Positions 11,309-20,980 of a DNA stretch of 28,355 nt are shown one piece after another. The number at the start of each line of letters is the position of its first letter. The stretch's first letter is position 1. The notes under the pieces were generated by a model. The model was not told the DNA's origin and searched no databases. It was given only the letters and a program-made list of their open reading frames with translations. Origin of the DNA: Lingula anatina (Eukaryota; Brachiopoda; Lingulata; Lingulida; Lingulidae); contig NW_019773995.1 in assembly GCF_001039355.2 (NCBI RefSeq), forward strand, positions 1 through 28,355. Direction: 5' to 3'. The position numbers and the translations under genes were made by a program.

Positions 11309-12022
11309 TGATTTTTAGCTTAGATAAGAGGCTGTCAGAATGTCACCTTTGTCTTGGCATTTGTCACTGATTAGCGCCTCCCCCGGTCTAAAAGGTGTAT
11401 TAGTGTGATCATATGTGTGGAATTTCATGTCAGATGGACATATAAAGATCTAAAAATTCGTCAAAATATTGAAAAAAGATACAGCTTTGCACAGCAGTCG
11501 GAGATCGGTACGGTTCAGTTGTTTGTTACGAACTACTTCCTGGTTTTCATAAGGTCCTTCAAGACCTCTAAAACATCGTTATAATCGCAGCCCATAACAT
11601 AAAACACCCGAAAATACTTAGATATGGACATATCAGATTATATTAATGCCAAATTTTCACATGACAACGATTCATAGACTCCCGGGAATTATTTTCCCTT
11701 TACGCTCTTTGTCGCGCTGGCGGTCAATGCAGCATTTATTTCAAAACAAGTTGACGGCAAATATTAAGCACGATTTTGCACCTTCATGTTCCATGTCACG
11801 TTTTCATATCATGCATCTATTATTTCTACATGTATTCTCTGCCCAAAATGCGAAAAAAAAGAGAGTTATATTACCAGGTTGTTTAGAAAACTTATTTTTC
11901 CTCCGACTACACGTCCTTTTTCCCGTTCGCCTCCAGGTTAAAATGACCACTCAGCTTGGCTTCTAACACCACTACACGTCACTTCCGGGCACAATCAGTC
12001 GTCTTCTCCGGTTCCCTTTATT
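11309..12022 (-). pseudogene. Inverted duplicate of the THAP gene 5' region
   Basis: Read on the minus strand, this arm repeats the promoter-like ETS/CRE motif (11976-11988), the exon-1-like leader and the beginning of intron 1 of the left arm. At the place of the start codon it reads AACCTG followed by GTAATA, where the left arm has AACATG and GTAAGA, so the ATG is lost in this copy. It therefore looks like a decayed duplicate rather than a second working gene. An open frame of 106 codons on the plus strand of this arm, and its counterpart in the other arm, are shadows of the duplication. Confidence 0.5.
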
Positions 12023-12464
12023 GTATAATTGTTTTACAGTACAATTGTCACTTTCCGAATTTACTTTTAAACAGATAGAGAACCATCCAGAAGGAATTTT
12101 TCTTTTGTACTCTGTTTAATTGTGCCGAATGCCCACCAAGGTATGGAGAAGAGCCAACTTTTGGTTTTGCTGATTAATCTGCATTTCTGTTGATAGTATA
12201 TGTTATCTGCGATGTTTTTTTTTTTTTTTTTTTTTCTAATTGTCGGTAACACTCATTTACAATTTACATAACGGAGCATTGTAACTGACCAATCAGAGGT
12301 ATAGAATTCTACTTATAGAAATAAAAATGATTGAAAAAGCAAAAGTGCAAGTTTGGTAATCTACAACTGGAATAATGATTGTGATAATAAATGAAAAGTT
12401 TATCTTACCAATGATAATATAAAATAGTTGTATGCTTTGTGAATCTCATTACAAATCTGTTTAC

Positions 12465-12620
12465 CTGGGTTCGCCTGCCGTTTGTTTGCTGAGTGCTTAT
12501 GAATACATATGCCAATGATGATCACGACTAACACAAAAGCCACTCCGCCCACTACTATCCCCACAATTATGTCTAAGCCGAGTAGTGGTGGTTCTCCTGT
12601 TTTCCCTGTAGGGTCCCGCA
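12465..12620 (-). CDS. Transmembrane exon, probably of the minus-strand Ig gene
   Basis: The exon starts after the acceptor CATTTTCATTTCAG and encodes a Pro/Gly-rich stalk (RDPTGKTGEPPLLG), a strongly hydrophobic helix of about 23 residues (exon residues 18-40, IIVGIVVGGVAF through IGICI) with a GxxxG-like face, then a basic stop-transfer segment (HKHSANKRQ). This is a type I single-pass membrane anchor. The acceptor is phase 1, matching the phase-1 donor of the V exon at 23110, so direct splicing would place the Ig domain on the membrane. The chosen donor is CCCAG/GTAAAC (end at 12465), also phase 1. A second good donor, CATTG/GTAAGA, lies 56 bases further on (end at 12409) and would change the tail. 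The 10.5 kb separation means that the link to the V exon is inferred from strand and phase, and other exons or a different gene are possible. Confidence 0.68.
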
Positions 12621-14649
12621 CTGAAATGAAAATGTTACATTGCTTACTGTTGATAGACCATAAATCTTCAATAATGATGCAGGCAAAAAGGGATGCAGAG
12701 CAAAAGCTGAGTAACATTCAGTTTTTAAGCAAAAAAAAATCAAAGGCTGTGTCGGAAACTTAAACAAAATCAAGTTGGTTAATAATCATTGCCACTACAA
12801 AAGCCAACATAGATAAGATCCCTGAATGGCCTGTTGAACTAGATACGCTGATAATCCATCTTTGAACAGATTACAACACCAAAGGAAAAAGCACCATCAC
12901 ACGCTTACGTCCAAGTGAAAATAGTCCAGCAAAGAGAACCAGCAAAGAGAACGTTGCCTGGTTTGCATTACAGATATGAAGGTATGGTAGCTTACCACCC
13001 CCTGTGCTTCAAAGAGACCACATAGCCATTACATGTCATAATGCAATTTGACATTAAAATGTCATACAGATGCACTTACATTGAATTTATCTCTGATAAA
13101 ATGAAATGATTTAAAATCTCAACATTTCCACGTCTGTTTTAATGGTTAATGTGACACTATTATTTTAGTCTAAAGAAAAGTTGCAAATGATGGTCTCACT
13201 TGTTGTACTGCTTGTTGTCATAGTGCTTCCTGAAATATTGGATTAGAACAGTTTTTATTTGATACTGGTAAAAATTAAAATCAAAATCCCTCTAGAAAAC
13301 TAGCACAACTCAAGAGCTTTTACTTTCTAAGAAGCTAATTACACTCTACAATAAGAAATATTATCTAGCCATCCAATAGTATGTGGGACAAATAATTGAA
13401 CATTTTATACATATTGAATTCTACTTTACTGTCTTCGTGAGCTGTCTTCGTGAGCATTTATTATCTAGTCATCCAAAAGCATATGGGACAAATACTTGAA
13501 CAATTATACAGAGTACATATTTAATTCTATTTCACTGTCTTCGTGAGCTGATTTAAAACAGTTAAGGTATATGTGTTTGTTTTATTTTTATATTGCAACA
13601 GTGAGGCACTCTTGAAATATAAATGTACTGCAGGTATTTCAATTTTTTTTTCAATTTATTAAACCTGTGAGCCCTACGGCTCATCAGAATATAAAACAGT
13701 GACAATATAAAGTTATATCTAATCAACTACCATTACTACAACAACTACTACTGATACAAACAACAACAATAATAATAATAATAATTCATCAGATTGACAT
13801 TAATCTTAGTTCCGATGCACATTTCAGGTATTTTCCCAAGTTGTTTAATTGTGATACATTGTTTAGTGATAGTAATTTAATTCAAAGACACTTGGCTTCG
13901 TATAATAAAATTTCTTAATATATTTCTGCCTAATCATGTTGTAGTGAGAGCATTTAAGGATAAAATGAAATTCAGTATTACTAAGACTCTATAAAAGAGG
14001 AACATTGATAGGGCTGACCATTACGTAAGTTCTCTTTTAAATACAGGCTCAATCTGATGAAAAGTTTATCAAGGGCCAACAGGGGGTTCTGCAGGAATTT
14101 GGGCACAGGGAGTCCAAAATCGGGACTCATATTTACATGGAGTCTAACCGAGTCCGTTGTTGGGAACGGGGGGTGGGGAGAGGAATGTAATTTAATTTAA
14201 CTTTTGTCAAAATATTAACCTTATAATTTTTTTTCGTTTTTGTTTTTATATTGATCATATCTTAATATTTTGATTTTATATCTTTATCGTAACTTTTTCA
14301 GTATGTACATAAAATGTAGCTTTAAAACTTCCCATACTTTTTATTGAGATTGGCACGTGTAAGAATATTCCATCAGTATATAACAGCATTTCTAATTTTT
14401 CTTATTACTGCACTTTTTTTCACTTAACATTTTAAGGAGTCAATAAACAAAACCTCTTACAAATCTTTTGGTTATATACTGACAGCCATTAAAATCTCGG
14501 AGGCCATATTTTTCAAAATAATTGTTATTTTGAAGCTCTAAACTGGATTATTTTCATATAAATCATTTGTTTAGGACATTGGTATACAGAACCAAAAATC
14601 TTAAGTTTCATGAATAGTTTCAAAACAAAAATGGTACCAGCCCAACACA
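12621..14649. other. Intron of the Ig gene, no exon seen
   Basis: Between the transmembrane exon and the Tc1 relic. It holds the 100-bp tandem duplication, a near-palindrome TGAGCCCTACGGCTCA (about 13667-13682) and a short CAA/TAA-rich tract near 13760-13785. No further Ig exon was recognised on the minus strand. Confidence 0.5.
13360..13550 (+). repeat. Two-copy tandem duplication, about 100-bp unit
   Basis: Units 13360-13444 and 13460-13550 share ATTATCTAGYCATCCAAWAG, GGGACAAATA-TTGAAC and ACTGTCTTCGTGAGCTG. TCTTCGTGAGC is additionally doubled at the junction. Confidence 0.85.
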
Positions 14650-15290
14650 AAGTCAAAACGGTCAATAGCGGGTACGATCTCCGCTTGCTTCGATGCAATC
14701 TGGATGGGATGGTGTCGTGCAGAAACCTATACCAGCCTTCGTAGTGCCTGGATCAGCTGCTGCCTCGGCCAACGGACGACCAAGAAATATGTAGTACTAT
14801 AAGTGTTAATCGGATTCATATCCGGAGAATAGACAGGCCCGGGTAGGACATCCACCCTTTGGACTCCAGATACACTTGGAACATTTGTGCCGAATAAGAA
14901 CGGGTCTTGTCCTTTTGAGAAACGGTGATATCAGTTTTCTGCTGCATGAATGAGGTCTTGTGAGGTTGCAGATTCTGATCTATGTAGTGGCGAGCAGTTG
15001 CTGGTATGTTGCCATCAACTACCACCATCGGTTGACCGCCAGCAAGCGTCGACGCATAGTGGGGCTGCTGCTCCGGTTGTTGTTCCTGCCGGGTGCTTCT
15101 TGTGCTGTACGACTGGCATGGCGAAATTGGTACCTCAGCTGATGCAACCTGATGTAGCGATCCTGGTCTGGAGTTGACACTCTCTCGCCCAGGCTGCGGT
15201 ATATCGCTAACAGAGCCTGGCATGTTGTTGCATTCAACCAGGTTCCTGACTGTAGGGTGGGAACAGCCCATACATTATAGCTCAAATCAG
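14650..15290 (-). mobile_element. Tc1/mariner-like transposase relic
   Basis: On the minus strand, several frames in order resemble one Tc1-type transposase. The N-terminal helix-turn-helix part reads MGCSHPTVRNLVECN with GSVSDIPQPGR, then in another frame TPDQDRYIRLHQLRYQF and TAQEAPGR. The central catalytic part is largely missing. The C-terminal part reads YSAQMFQVYLES and, after a frameshift, VLPGPVYSPDMNPI, the conserved block before the last acidic residue of the DDE/D triad, then LIQALRRL and a terminal RTRY followed by a stop near 14668. Frameshifts, stops and an internal deletion of most of the DDE core make it inactive. Terminal inverted repeats were not located. Confidence 0.72.
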
Positions 15291-16831
15291 ACTCCCCTCA
15301 CACCCAGTGTCCAGAGATGTACGTTGTTCACATGATAGACATGGCATGATTCCGTTCACTGGACTAACAACATGGGTGGCCTTTTTGGGCCTTTATAGGC
15401 CTCTAAAACCAATCCTCAAAATGTGCAGATGCCCACTGAGTATTGCTCAATGTGTATTTGGTCCATTTTTGCAAAAAAAAAAAGCTTACCCATGTGCAAT
15501 GAACCATGGCAATATGGCAACTCATCATAATCTTAAATACCCGAGCACTAAGTCATCAATAAATCCACAATGAATAATTATAACTAAAATACAAGTAGAA
15601 AATGCATACATTCCTATCTTAAAGCTTCCATTATCTGTAAGTATATATTGGCAAAAATAACATTTCAAATACATGATGTCGATGGGTAGCCCTCGCATAT
15701 CACCGAACTATGTCACGTTGTCAAGAATAGCTGACCTCATGGGCCCTAACCGCTGGGTTTGTATACCCCTGCTTGGATTATTATTAATAAAATTCATTAT
15801 TAAACAACAAAAATACCTTTACCTATAGGTGTAAAAATATTTTAAAAGTTTACAAAAAAAGGATAAGAATAATCCATCCGAAGAAAAACGATTTGACGCC
15901 TTTTTTTATTTCAAAGTGATTTTCTTTACACATACTAGAATGATAATGCCTTTCATTAAATCATCCACAGTGTAATTTTTTATTTAGAATAATAAACTAG
16001 TTGTCAGGACTGAGATATCCGCAATCAATGTTTAGTTTTACAGAGGAAATTTTTCATTTATGATAGATCAAGATATTTGATTTACCTGTTGACTATTTAG
16101 TCTGTTCACTCTGACAGACTTGGTGACAACTGAATTACCTGTTCATGTGAAGGTGAATAGGTATTTACCTCAATCTTGATGATGACTTGTTAGTCAACCT
16201 CGACCCCTCCCCCAGGGTGGGTTTGAGAATATCGTCATGCACATGGGACAGTCTGTGTGCTCCTTCATCTTTGTTCATGGTGTGTTTCTTTTTTCTTGTC
16301 CAGATGGATTCAAAACTTTGCGTTTACTGTAATCATTAGAGAGATTTCGCACCTGTACGTTTAGGCGAACGACTACGTTTAGGTCATCATATTTTGCTGT
16401 CTAGTGACGTGTACACATACGGTTAGAGAGAACATTATCCGCAGCCAGATTGCTACCCGTCAATGAACAACGGTTTGACAAATCAGCATAATTGAAATCA
16501 AGCCTCTCGAAATTGATCGTTCTCTGCTAAAATCATATTGGACATTTTATTTTTGCAATATATGTGAAACATTTTGTCTCTGCTATTTGTGTCTATGTTT
16601 TTTGTTACTATTGAAATATAGGTTATACCCGTAAAAAAGCATTTTCCACTGACCACAAGGCCTTTGTGTCTGGCCTTCCGCACGCGTGACTGATTGTATA
16701 ATAAGACTGCTGGGTCCTCATTTTGTGAGCAGTTGTTACGAGTACACATGCCTTTATAAGTGGTCCATAGACTAGCCGTCTGCACTTGACGCATAACGAG
16801 CTGGATATCCGCAAGGTAAGTGCCGTTTATA
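15291..16831. other. Intron sequence, no gene seen
   Basis: Includes GTCCAG/ATGGATTCAAAACTTTG near 16300, where an ATG after an acceptor-like site opens a 12-codon frame with a CVYCNH motif that stops at once. It is too short to call. Minus-strand frames at 16498-16814 have no domain. Confidence 0.5.
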
Positions 16832-17053
16832 CCCCCTTTACACTGGACGGCGTCCTTTCTGCGTCCTTTCTGCGACCATGAAATTTGGCATCGCTGTGGT
16901 CTTAATAAGGAGGCACGAGCATTAATTTTGTATCAGAATGAATGCTCAATGATCGGCCAGTTGTCGGCACGTAAAATATTATAATTTTTAAACTCTCAAA
17001 TGGGGTCGGACTGCTGGACGCAGAAAGGACGCCGTCCAGTGTAAAGGGGCCCT
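16832..17053. mobile_element. Short TIR element (CCCCTTTACACTGG family)
   Basis: The inverted ends of 34 bases are perfect: 16833-16866 beginning CCCCTTTACACTGGACGGCG and its complement at 17016-17049. The interior of about 150 bases is non-coding. TA dinucleotides flank both sides (16830-16831 and 17054-17055), compatible with a TA target duplication. GTCCTTTCTGC is tandemly doubled just inside the left end. Confidence 0.85.
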
Positions 17054-17340
17054 TAGTAAGATACCACTATAGTAGCTCGATTTTCTCCTTTAGTTGACAG
17101 GATATGTCTCCTTTACTTTTAATACAAATTTTATGAAGCCTTGTTTCGAAAGTCACATGGCGTCTTGTTTTGTGTATGTGAATAAATGAATAATAAATAA
17201 CAGTAAGGACAGCACATCTTTCTATACATGAAATTGTCTCTATTAGCAAATATTGATTAATATTTATTATATCAGTAACAAAAACTGACGCTGCATTATT
17301 TGGTGACACGCTTATTTTTTCAGCAAAAAATTGCGACAAC

Positions 17341-17505
17341 ATGCCACCACTTAAGAAGCGCCGTACTGATTCATCAGCAGATTACGTCAGTTACCCAAAA
17401 GACAAGTTGGCCTTCGAGAAAGAACGGTTTGAATTAGAAAAGAAAGAGCGAGAAAGACAAACAAATGATGGAGATGGTTATGTCTTTGGTTAAAAAGAAA
17501 AACTG
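17341..17505 (+). pseudogene. Short basic/coiled-coil ORF fragment, unrecognised
   Basis: An ATG 17 bases after a polypyrimidine acceptor-like site (TTATTTTTTCAG) opens a 50-codon frame: MPPLKKRRTDSSADYVSY, then a charged helix KDKLAFEKERFELEKKERER, ending at 17493. One base out of frame the helix pattern seems to continue (MMEMVMSLVKKKN, stop at 17503), which suggests a frameshift. The PLKKRR motif could be a nuclear localisation signal. Such Lys/Glu-rich helices occur in several transposon accessory proteins. I cannot assign a family, and it may or may not belong to the DIRS relic. Confidence 0.35.
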
Positions 17506-17554
17506 AACTGACATACTAGGTTCTTACTGCCTACAAGATACACATGGGCTGAAT

Positions 17555-17710
17555 CTTTGACCAGAAGACCACCTACCAAGTAGCGCTTGGCTACAGGAGA
17601 CAACAGAACAACAGAATAGTATATGAAATCGGATGTGGGAGCTGTGACAGAGTATATGTTGGAGAGACGGGAAGAAAACTAGAAACAAGACTAGGGGAAC
17701 ACATTGAGAG
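17555..17710 (+). mobile_element. Penelope-like element GIY-YIG endonuclease fragment
   Basis: The frame encodes NNRIVYEIGCGSCDRVYVG followed by ETGRKLETRLGEHIERR. The VY...VYVGETGR block with a CxxC pair between the two parts and the downstream Arg/Glu-His stretch is the hallmark of GIY-YIG nucleases fused to Penelope-like reverse transcriptases. Only this short domain is visible; no RT is present upstream. The frame runs on to a stop at 17805 but loses similarity near 17710, where the gag-like frame starts. It is most likely a 3'-end fragment inserted into, or joined to, the DIRS relic. Confidence 0.55.
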
Positions 17711-18057
17711 AAGAATTGGGGAATATTTTAATGATTCAGTGCGCTCACATGAAATATCTGCAGGAAGAATATGCCACTCTGCTGGTGCAAAGCCAATGCC
17801 CAGATGATATTGCTAAGTGGTTTCGACATATAGGAAAAAATACATCTACCTTCACACCCGAGGTATGTGACAGTCTCAAAACGCCAGCTGAAATAAATAA
17901 AGCTACCGACTCCAGAGACAATTACCAGTACATACAGCGTGGTATTGGCAGAGGCTACCTTTACCGTGCCGCCAGAGGCAGGGGCATTTACTATAACAGG
18001 TTTGTAAAACCTGCCAATCAAGCAAATGACCAGCCTGACATGGATCATGCACAGTAG
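17704..18057 (+). mobile_element. DIRS-like retrotransposon, gag-like C-terminal fragment
   Basis: An open frame without an ATG at its start encodes a helical segment (MKYLQEEYATLL, then WFRHIGKNTSTFTPEV) followed by a Gly/Arg-rich tail (RGIGRGYLYRAARGRG) that would bind nucleic acid. This resembles the end of gag-like proteins of DIRS-type elements and is followed within a few bases by an RT-like fragment, the order expected for that family. The upstream boundary abuts a Penelope-like fragment in another frame near 17704, so the N-terminal half of gag is missing. Assignment rests on pattern memory plus the adjacent RT, RNase H and recombinase pieces. Confidence 0.5.
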
Positions 18058-18063
18058 CCCCAG

Positions 18064-18200
18064 GTGACTAGAATCACTTCACTTTCCAAGAATATTGAAT
18101 ATTTGATTAAGAATGATGCATCTGAGTTTATACTGTCTATCATACTTGAAGGCGTTAAGATAAAATTTCAAGGTACCCCAGAACAGTATAAGCTGCCAAA
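18064..18200 (+). mobile_element. DIRS-like reverse transcriptase, N-terminal fragment
   Basis: The frame encodes SEFILSIILEGVKIKFQGTP followed by EQYKLPN. This looks like the leading segment of DIRS-type reverse transcriptases, in which a hydrophobic stretch ending in a G-x-K-I-x-F-like motif is followed by a Pro-Asn linker. It stops at a short foldback element (18201-18324). The whole catalytic palm with its YxDD region is absent on the far side, so the RT is dead by deletion. It follows the gag-like frame with no real spacer. Confidence 0.5.
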
Positions 18201-18324
18201 CATGCGCAAACGTGCGCAAGTGTCTCGATTCCATGGCCCCGTATCTCGAAATAGAATCGGTTATGGAATCGAGGCACTAACGCTCGTGCGCAACATAGCG
18301 AACCTTTCAAGATACGGAACCCTG
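18201..18324 (-). mobile_element. Foldback MITE copy 1 (CAGGG-TCCGTATCTCG family), one arm truncated
   Basis: The right arm (18264-18324) and the 30-bp loop (18234-18263) match the complete copy at 21450-21601, but in the opposite orientation, as shown by the asymmetric loop. The left arm keeps only about 33 of 61 bases and is altered. The element lies exactly between the RT N-terminal fragment and the RT C-terminal/RNase H fragment of the DIRS relic. Confidence 0.8.
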
Positions 18325-18597
18325 GTAAACTATTGGTAAGAAATACTTATCGTCTACTAGTCACATGGGAAGGCTGGGATGATGTACTGACGTTAGATGA
18401 GTGAACAGTTAAAGATTTATTATGGTGGAAGGGAGCAACAATTTCCTGGACGGTGCTACCATTCTGCGCAAACCAGTGGATCTTCAAATGGCAACCGATG
18501 CCAGTCACATAGGATGGGGAGCTATACTAAATGGTCAAGAAGCCCAAGGACAGTGGGACAGCATATGGTCAAACCAGCACTCCAAACTTAAAAAGTA
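18325..18597 (+). mobile_element. DIRS-like RT C-terminus and RNase H fragment
   Basis: After the foldback element the coding reads LVTWEGWDDV, then a stop, then VKDLLWW, and after one frameshift LRKPVDLQMATDASHIGWGA, ending ILNGQEAQGQW with a stop at 18595. The TDASxxGWGA block with the first RNase H aspartate, preceded by a WW-containing linker, is typical of the RNase H that follows RT in DIRS elements. At least one stop and one frameshift make it inactive. The remaining RNase H residues are missing, since the reading ends just after the HSK segment. Confidence 0.62.
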
Positions 18598-18752
18598 ATA
18601 AGGCCCGATCAGTAACTGCTGTTCTGTCAAAACATTTGACAACTTTGCTGCCTTGTTTTTTAATTGCCAAGTTTCATTCCTCTTAACTTCTTCCTCAACC
18701 ATAAGAGTGAGGTAAATACCGTAATTTGTATGAGAATACAATTTACTGTTAA

Positions 18753-19113
18753 AGGGGTAATAAATGTTCATTTTGGCCAAAAAATGAATTTTCCTGGGAT
18801 AAAGGACAATTTTCCCATACTTACCAATGGTTAATGAATCCATTCCTACATTCAAAATTACATACGTCATTTTTACATTCAAAGTAAGTCCCTGGTTTTT
18901 TCTAAATAGTTTGTTATTTTGTAGTAATCTCTTAAGAGATTATTACAGAATGTAGCCATCTATGGAGGTCACGTGATGTGATGGTAAACACAAAGTCCAA
19001 AATAATTATGTAAACTGCGTTTTCGCGGTAAAATAGAATTTATTGTATTTCTATGAGTTATTTACAATGTATTTGTTGTGAAATATGGATATATTACGAA
19101 CGGTTGTTATCCC
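18753..19113 (+). mobile_element. TTAA-flanked MITE, copy 2
   Basis: TTAA lies at 18749-18752 and 19114-19117. The ends are AGGGGTAATAA and, on the reverse strand, GGGATAACAAC. The left half follows copy 1 closely (TTTTGGCCAAAAAATGAATT, then TTCCTGGG, TTTTCCCATACTTACCAATGG and CATTCCTACATTC), and the centre carries the same AATCTCTTAAGAGATT palindrome (18921-18946). It lies in the DIRS relic between RNase H and recombinase. Confidence 0.75.
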
Positions 19114-19538
19114 TTAAAGCTCTATATAATGTAAGTTAAAGTCATGTGTAGGTTGGGAGAAATTGACATTTTGTCTCAAGCTGCTGTAAGAAACTCACAA
19201 CTTGGAAAAGTGCTCTTGGGTAGTTTAGACGGATGATTTAGCTCAAGTAAGGCCTAGTTTAAGGTTAGTCCAGGAAATTTGCAGTTTGCCTTTGGAAAAT
19301 TTGTTTTTTGTGAGTTTTGCACATTACCTTTAAGTCATATTACCCAGATGTTATCTGAGCAGTAAAATGTCTCTTCAATAAAAGATCTACGCAAAGATGA
19401 AGTTATTTGATTTTTAATCACCTAATTGCTACTCAACTGTCCACTGAGAATAAATTTGGAGTCATTTGACTCTCTAGTCAGAGTCCAGCACCCCTTGACC
19501 CTCATGGAGTTAATTTCACTTCTTTAAAAGGGTCAACC

Positions 19539-20096
19539 CAGCAGGCATAGTGATGTTAGATCAACGTTGAAAATAGGTTGATACGTTGAATTTTTGTTGA
19601 TCTACCTAAATTCAACGTAAAATCATCGTTGATCCAGCCACGTCAAAACACTGTCATAATGTGACGTTGATTCAACGTTGTATTTTGGTCATTGACTCAA
19701 CGTTGTTGTTTGGTCGTCGTGATTTTAATTTAATTAAATTGTAATTTAAAATATTAATTATTGAAAACGTGATACCTGTACTTTGTTTATCTATACTGTA
19801 ACCAACTTTATCAAAATATTTAAAAAAAGTGTTTTAAAGTAAAAGTGACAGTTGCTTTGTGTTTTTAGTGAACTAGTGAATTTTCTTAACTTGTTATTTA
19901 GAAATACATTCCAATAAACTTCCTTGCAAGGTAAGCTAACACTAGGATTAATAAGTCGCTGTAAATGTGATGGAGTGAAGTTAACAAAGTGGACAGTTTT
20001 CGGTACCCTGTTATAGATAGGCAGGTTGAGGTGACTGTGACTTTGTTATATTCCATTTTTCTAAGCTTAGATAGAGAATTCAACATCAGGCGCACT

Positions 20097-20163
<67 letters not shown>

Positions 20164-20521
20164 TTGGAAATCCTAACTTTAAGGCCATACATATATACCC
20201 TACATATATTTAGCCATGTCCTACTGCTAAACACATCCAGGCTAAAAGGGTGTACCATGTTTAGGTGCAAAACATGCTTAGGAGCTAAATGCGTTGATGA
20301 CTTGGATGTTTTTACAGTGTACGTTATAATTGTGTACCTGTGTTTTGTGCCAAAAATAAAAACATTTCAGGTCATTCTAATGTCTTTTCATGCAAGAATT
20401 GTAACAACTGGGGTTGATACAATGTTGTTATCTGACGTTGATCCAACTTTCAAATCCAACGTGTTATCAACGTTATGGTTCAACGTTGTTTCAACGTTAA
20501 AACAACATAATTTGCCCGCTG
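19539..20521. mobile_element. hAT-like MITE with CAGC ends and repeated CAACGTTGA words
   Basis: The inverted ends are CAGCAGGCATAGTGATGTTA on the left and, on the reverse strand of the right, CAGCGGGCAAATTATGTTG. Both subterminal regions hold many copies of TCAACGTTGA-like and ACGTTGAT-like words, as expected for transposase-binding repeats. The flanks GGGTCAAC and GGGTAATA are similar but not an exact 8-bp duplication. The interior contains a (TA)n tract at about 20100-20158. The open frames in this region are non-coding. Confidence 0.7.
20099..20159. repeat. (TA)n microsatellite
   Basis: About 30 uninterrupted TA units. The Tyr-Ile repeat ORFs on both strands arise only from it. Confidence 0.98.
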
Positions 20522-20628
20522 GGGTAATATTACCCCACCACCAGAGTCTTAAGACTCTCTTATCAGAGTCAATCACCCCTGGCTCTCATGGAGTCAATCT
20601 GAATCTAAAATCAGAGTCAAATTACCGG

Positions 20629-20739
20629 TCTGTGCCCTGAATACCCCACGGCGTAATTACGGGCAGTGCGAGCCAGTTACTTCCAAGGCTGTAATTAATT
20701 CCTGCCAATTATTACATCGCGGGGTATTCAGGGCACAGA
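20629..20739. mobile_element. 111-bp foldback element with 19-bp perfect ends
   Basis: TCTGTGCCCTGAATACCCC (20629-20647) is perfectly inverted at 20721-20739, and the similarity extends inward imperfectly (CGGCGTAATTA against CGATGTAATA). The loop is short and non-coding. Confidence 0.85.
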
Positions 20740-20751
20740 ACGTGATTACAA

Positions 20752-20812
20752 AATACCGCAAATAGATTTTTAGATTTTTAGAAAATAGACTTTTCATGTG
20801 AACGCAGCCTAA
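20752..20812 (+). repeat. MITE end related to the window's first 60 bases
   Basis: TTTAGAAAATAGAC, then TTTTCATGTGAACGCAGCC, resembles positions 30-62 (TTTAGAAAATAGACATTGCATGTGAATGAAGCC when read in two pieces). The outward end GGCTGCGTTCACATGAAAA is typical of a terminal inverted repeat. No partner end was found nearby. Confidence 0.5.
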
Positions 20813-20980
20813 GCCTCGTTTCATTACTTGTGATGGCAGTGAGCAGACGGCGTGGAGAGAACAGTTTTCATCATCCTTTGTCAGTATTAACATTACTTTA
20901 TTGGCCATAGTTGGTTTTATGCATTAACAAATGGTTTTCTGTGTGTCGTTTCTGCATGCAGAATTCGTGCACTTATTACA

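Larger units (their letters stand above)
9870..12022. repeat. Long inverted repeat (arms 9870-10591 and 11309-12022)
   Basis: The reverse complement of the right arm matches the left arm over its whole length of about 0.72 kb, with roughly 90 percent identity in the stretches I aligned and a few small indels. The outer ends read AATAAAGGGTACCGGAGAAG on the left and the equivalent AATAAAGGGAACCGGAGAAG on the reverse strand of the right. The inner ends are GCTAAAAATCAC and its complement. The spacer is about 717 bases and carries a THAP-domain exon. I found no convincing target-site duplication. It may be a foldback transposon with long terminal inverted repeats, or an inverted duplication of the 5' part of a THAP gene. 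A transcript crossing it would fold into a hairpin of about 700 base pairs. Confidence 0.92.

Noticed and set aside
9961-11966. Two similar open frames beginning MPNFHMTTI on opposite strands
   Set aside because: Their similarity comes only from the inverted-repeat arms. They run antisense to the promoter/exon 1 reading and diverge by frameshift.
16302-16360. ATG after a splice-acceptor-like site with a CxxC motif (MDSKLCVYCNH)
   Set aside because: It stops after 12 codons and continues only with weak, unassignable sequence, so it is not supportable as a gene relic.
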